A stretch of 15,079 bases of DNA from Dorea sp. (GTDB lineage: Bacteria > Bacillota_A > Clostridia > Lachnospirales > Lachnospiraceae): the NCBI GenBank assembly GCA_016295505.1, contig JAEDLC010000038.1, positions 1 through 15,079 on the forward strand, read 5' to 3'. This document shows positions 13,505 through 15,079 of the stretch, piece by piece (position 1 is the stretch's first letter; every line of letters starts with the position of its first letter). The notes under the pieces are model-generated. The model worked only from the letters and a program-made list of their open reading frames with translations, did no database searches and was not told the DNA's origin. A program made the position numbers and the translations under genes.

Positions 13505-15000
13505 CTTCCCGCCTCCTTGTCCTCTTTTGCTTCTTCCGGCTCCCTATGTTCTGCCTCATACTGCCAAGTGTCACCAGTAAGTACCCTGGAAGTCCCTCCG
13601 GATTTCGTAAGCTTTTCCTGATCTACATGAAGCTCTCTTGCAAGTATTTCCATGACTCTTGGCATACAAAAACCGGACTGACATCTTCCCATACCTGCTC
13701 TGGTTCTTCTCTTTATCCCATCCAGAGACTTTGCACCAATCGGCCTGTGAATCGCATCCAGAATCTCCCCTTCCGTGATCATCTCACAGCGACAGATAAT
13801 CGTTCCATATGCAGGCTCTCTCTGAATCAGCGCATTCCATTCCTTCTGCGACAATGTTCCCGGACTCAGAATCCCCTTTCTTCTGCCATCAAATTCCGGA
13901 TTCTCCTTTAATCCCAGCTTCTCTTTTACAAGCTGTGCCATATGGACACCGATTGCCGGTGCACTGGTAAGTCCCGGGGATTCAATTCCTGCACAGTCGA
14001 AAAATCCCGGGGCATCCGAAGCCTCTTCCAGTATAAAATCCCCGCCTGCTTCATGTGCACGCAGCCCTGCAAAGGAAGTGATCACCTCCCGCATCGGAAG
14101 ATCACGCACATTTCTTCCGGCCTTCTCAGAAAGATCCGCAATCCCTTCTCCCGTCGTATCCACTCCTTCTTTGTCATCCACATCCACTGATGTTGGACCT
14201 ACCAGAAGATTCCCGTGTATCGTGGGCGTAACCAGTACTCCCTTTCCATACCTGCCCGGAAGCGAGAATATCGTTCTTGACACATGACCTTCTGCACTTT
14301 TATCCAGCAGGCAGTATTCTCCCTTTCTCGGTGTGATCGACAGCTTCTTTTCACTGACCATGTTATGAAGCACATCCGCATAGACTCCCGCTGCATTCAC
14401 CACACACCTGGTCTGATATTCTCCGGCACCTGTCTGAATCGTATATCCGCCACTTCCTTCATTCGTTCCCTTACGGATTCCTGTCACCTCTGTATCAAAA
14501 AAGAATTGAACTCCATTCCTGTCTGCATTTTCCGCAAGCGCAATATTCATCGAAAATGGACACACGAGTCCGGCTGTCGGTGCATACAACGCCCCACACA
14601 CTTCTTCTGAAAGATTCGGCTCCAACGCAAGAGCCTCTTTCCCGGACAACATCTGCATATCCGGCACACCATTCACAATTCCCCGGTCATATAATTCCTG
14701 AAGCTTCGGCATCTCTTCTTCCCGCGTACAGACGACCAGCGATCCCTTTCGCATAAACGGAAAATCCAGTTCCTCTGCAAGAGGTCCCATTAATGCATTT
14801 CCCAGAAGATTCATCTTTGCCTTCATCGTTCCCGGTTTCGCATCGTATCCGGCATGGACAATGCCACTGTTTGCTTTGGAAGTTCCACAGCAGACATCCT
14901 CCGCTCGTTCCAGAACACAGATATCTGCCTGATAACGGGATAATTCTCTTGCCACTGCTGCCCCCGTCACGCCGGCTCCGATAATAATCACATCATACAT
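13501..15000 (-). CDS. GlpA-like FAD-dependent dehydrogenase with BFD-type [2Fe-2S] domain
   Basis: 499-residue protein. An N-terminal DAO-fold dehydrogenase (about 1-365) has the FAD motif DVIIIGAGVTGAAVAREL (3-20) and a C-terminal FAD contact CAGIESPGLTSAPAIG (336-351). A BFD-like [2Fe-2S] domain (about 398-455) follows, with Cys403, Cys405, Cys440 and Cys445 (CRC and CQSGFC). This architecture matches subunit A of anaerobic glycerol-3-phosphate dehydrogenase (GlpA), while the dehydrogenase part also resembles 2-hydroxyglutarate oxidases, so the substrate is open. The frame runs back to ATG 15006 and 15003, but AGGAGG (15008-15013) abuts those; ATG 15000 is seven bases away and is preferred. 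A charged tail (485-499) ends the protein. With the next two genes it forms an apparent three-subunit redox complex, like GlpABC but lacking a GlpB/GlpC pair. Confidence 0.9.
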   Translation of the reverse strand: MYDVIIIGAGVTGAAVARELSRYQADICVLERAEDVCCGTSKANSGIVHAGYDAKPGTMKAKMNLLGNALMGPLAEELDFPFMRKGSLVVCTREEEMPKLQELYDRGIVNGVPDMQMLSGKEALALEPNLSEEVCGALYAPTAGLVCPFSMNIALAENADRNGVQFFFDTEVTGIRKGTNEGSGGYTIQTGAGEYQTRCVVNAAGVYADVLHNMVSEKKLSITPRKGEYCLLDKSAEGHVSRTIFSLPGRYGKGVLVTPTIHGNLLVGPTSVDVDDKEGVDTTGEGIADLSEKAGRNVRDLPMREVITSFAGLRAHEAGGDFILEEASDAPGFFDCAGIESPGLTSAPAIGVHMAQLVKEKLGLKENPEFDGRRKGILSPGTLSQKEWNALIQREPAYGTIICRCEMITEGEILDAIHRPIGAKSLDGIKRRTRAGMGRCQSGFCMPRVMEILARELHVDQEKLTKSGGTSRVLTGDTWQYEAEHREPEEAKEDKEAGR

Positions 15001-15025
15001 CATCATCCCTCCTGCTCTTTACATT

Positions 15026-15079
15026 TCACCGCTCTGAAAAGTCGATGACCAGTTCTCCTCCATAGATTCCTACCGGCAC
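15026..15079 (-). CDS. 3' end of an unidentified upstream gene (partial)
   Basis: The minus strand is open from the window edge to TGA (15026-15028) and encodes 17 residues ending VIDFSER, followed after 25 bases by the GlpA-like gene. The position, orientation and short gap suggest the first part of the same operon. The fragment is too short to identify, and chance openness over 17 codons is quite possible. Confidence 0.4.
   Translation of the reverse strand: MPVGIYGGELVIDFSER

Overview
The window looks like a chromosomal segment of an anaerobic, endospore-lineage Firmicute, most likely a Lachnospiraceae-type Clostridium. The grounds are moderate G+C, strong AGGAGG-type ribosome binding sites, a Spo0A-type DNA-binding domain, meso-diaminopimelate dehydrogenase, and a citrate synthase and flavoprotein/DUF1667 gene set of the clostridial kind. 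The species assignment is inference. All confident genes are on the minus strand except two short regulators at about 3.7-4.9 kb. I saw no rRNA, tRNA, CRISPR array, transposase or prophage gene.

Layout. (1) 1-3.4 kb: a response regulator and a large six-helix sensor kinase form a minus-strand operon that ends in a palindromic repeat. (2) 3.4-4.9 kb: a divergent regulatory island. It holds a receiver-less Spo0A C-terminal-domain protein preceded by two in-phase 0A-box sequences, a structured stretch with a clear terminator that may be a small RNA, and an Lrp/AsnC regulator with its own extended -10 promoter. (3) 4.9-8.1 kb: a minus-strand operon of citrate synthase, a serine alpha/beta hydrolase and a D-amino-acid-type class IV aminotransferase, ending in a second copy of the repeat. 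(4) 8.2-9.1 kb: rsmA, alone. (5) 9.2-11.8 kb: ddh, tatD and a NIT2-like omega-amidase, tightly packed and ending in a third copy of the repeat. (6) 11.9-15.0 kb: a GlpA-like FAD dehydrogenase with a BFD-type [2Fe-2S] domain, a pyridine-nucleotide/FAD oxidoreductase and a DUF1667 cysteine protein, probably one redox complex. The last 17 codons of an unidentified upstream gene are at the window edge.

The most noteworthy signals are of two kinds. The first is the Spo0A-domain protein with tandem 0A boxes facing a two-component operon. The second is a family of 32-bp palindromes with A/T flanks placed directly after, or merging with, the stop codons of three unrelated minus-strand genes. The copy at the window start is part of what appears to be a larger nested palindrome. 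Enzymes bearing on D-amino acids and glutamate/2-oxoglutarate (citrate synthase, D-amino acid transaminase, Ddh, omega-amidase) recur across separate operons. Any metabolic linkage among them is inference.
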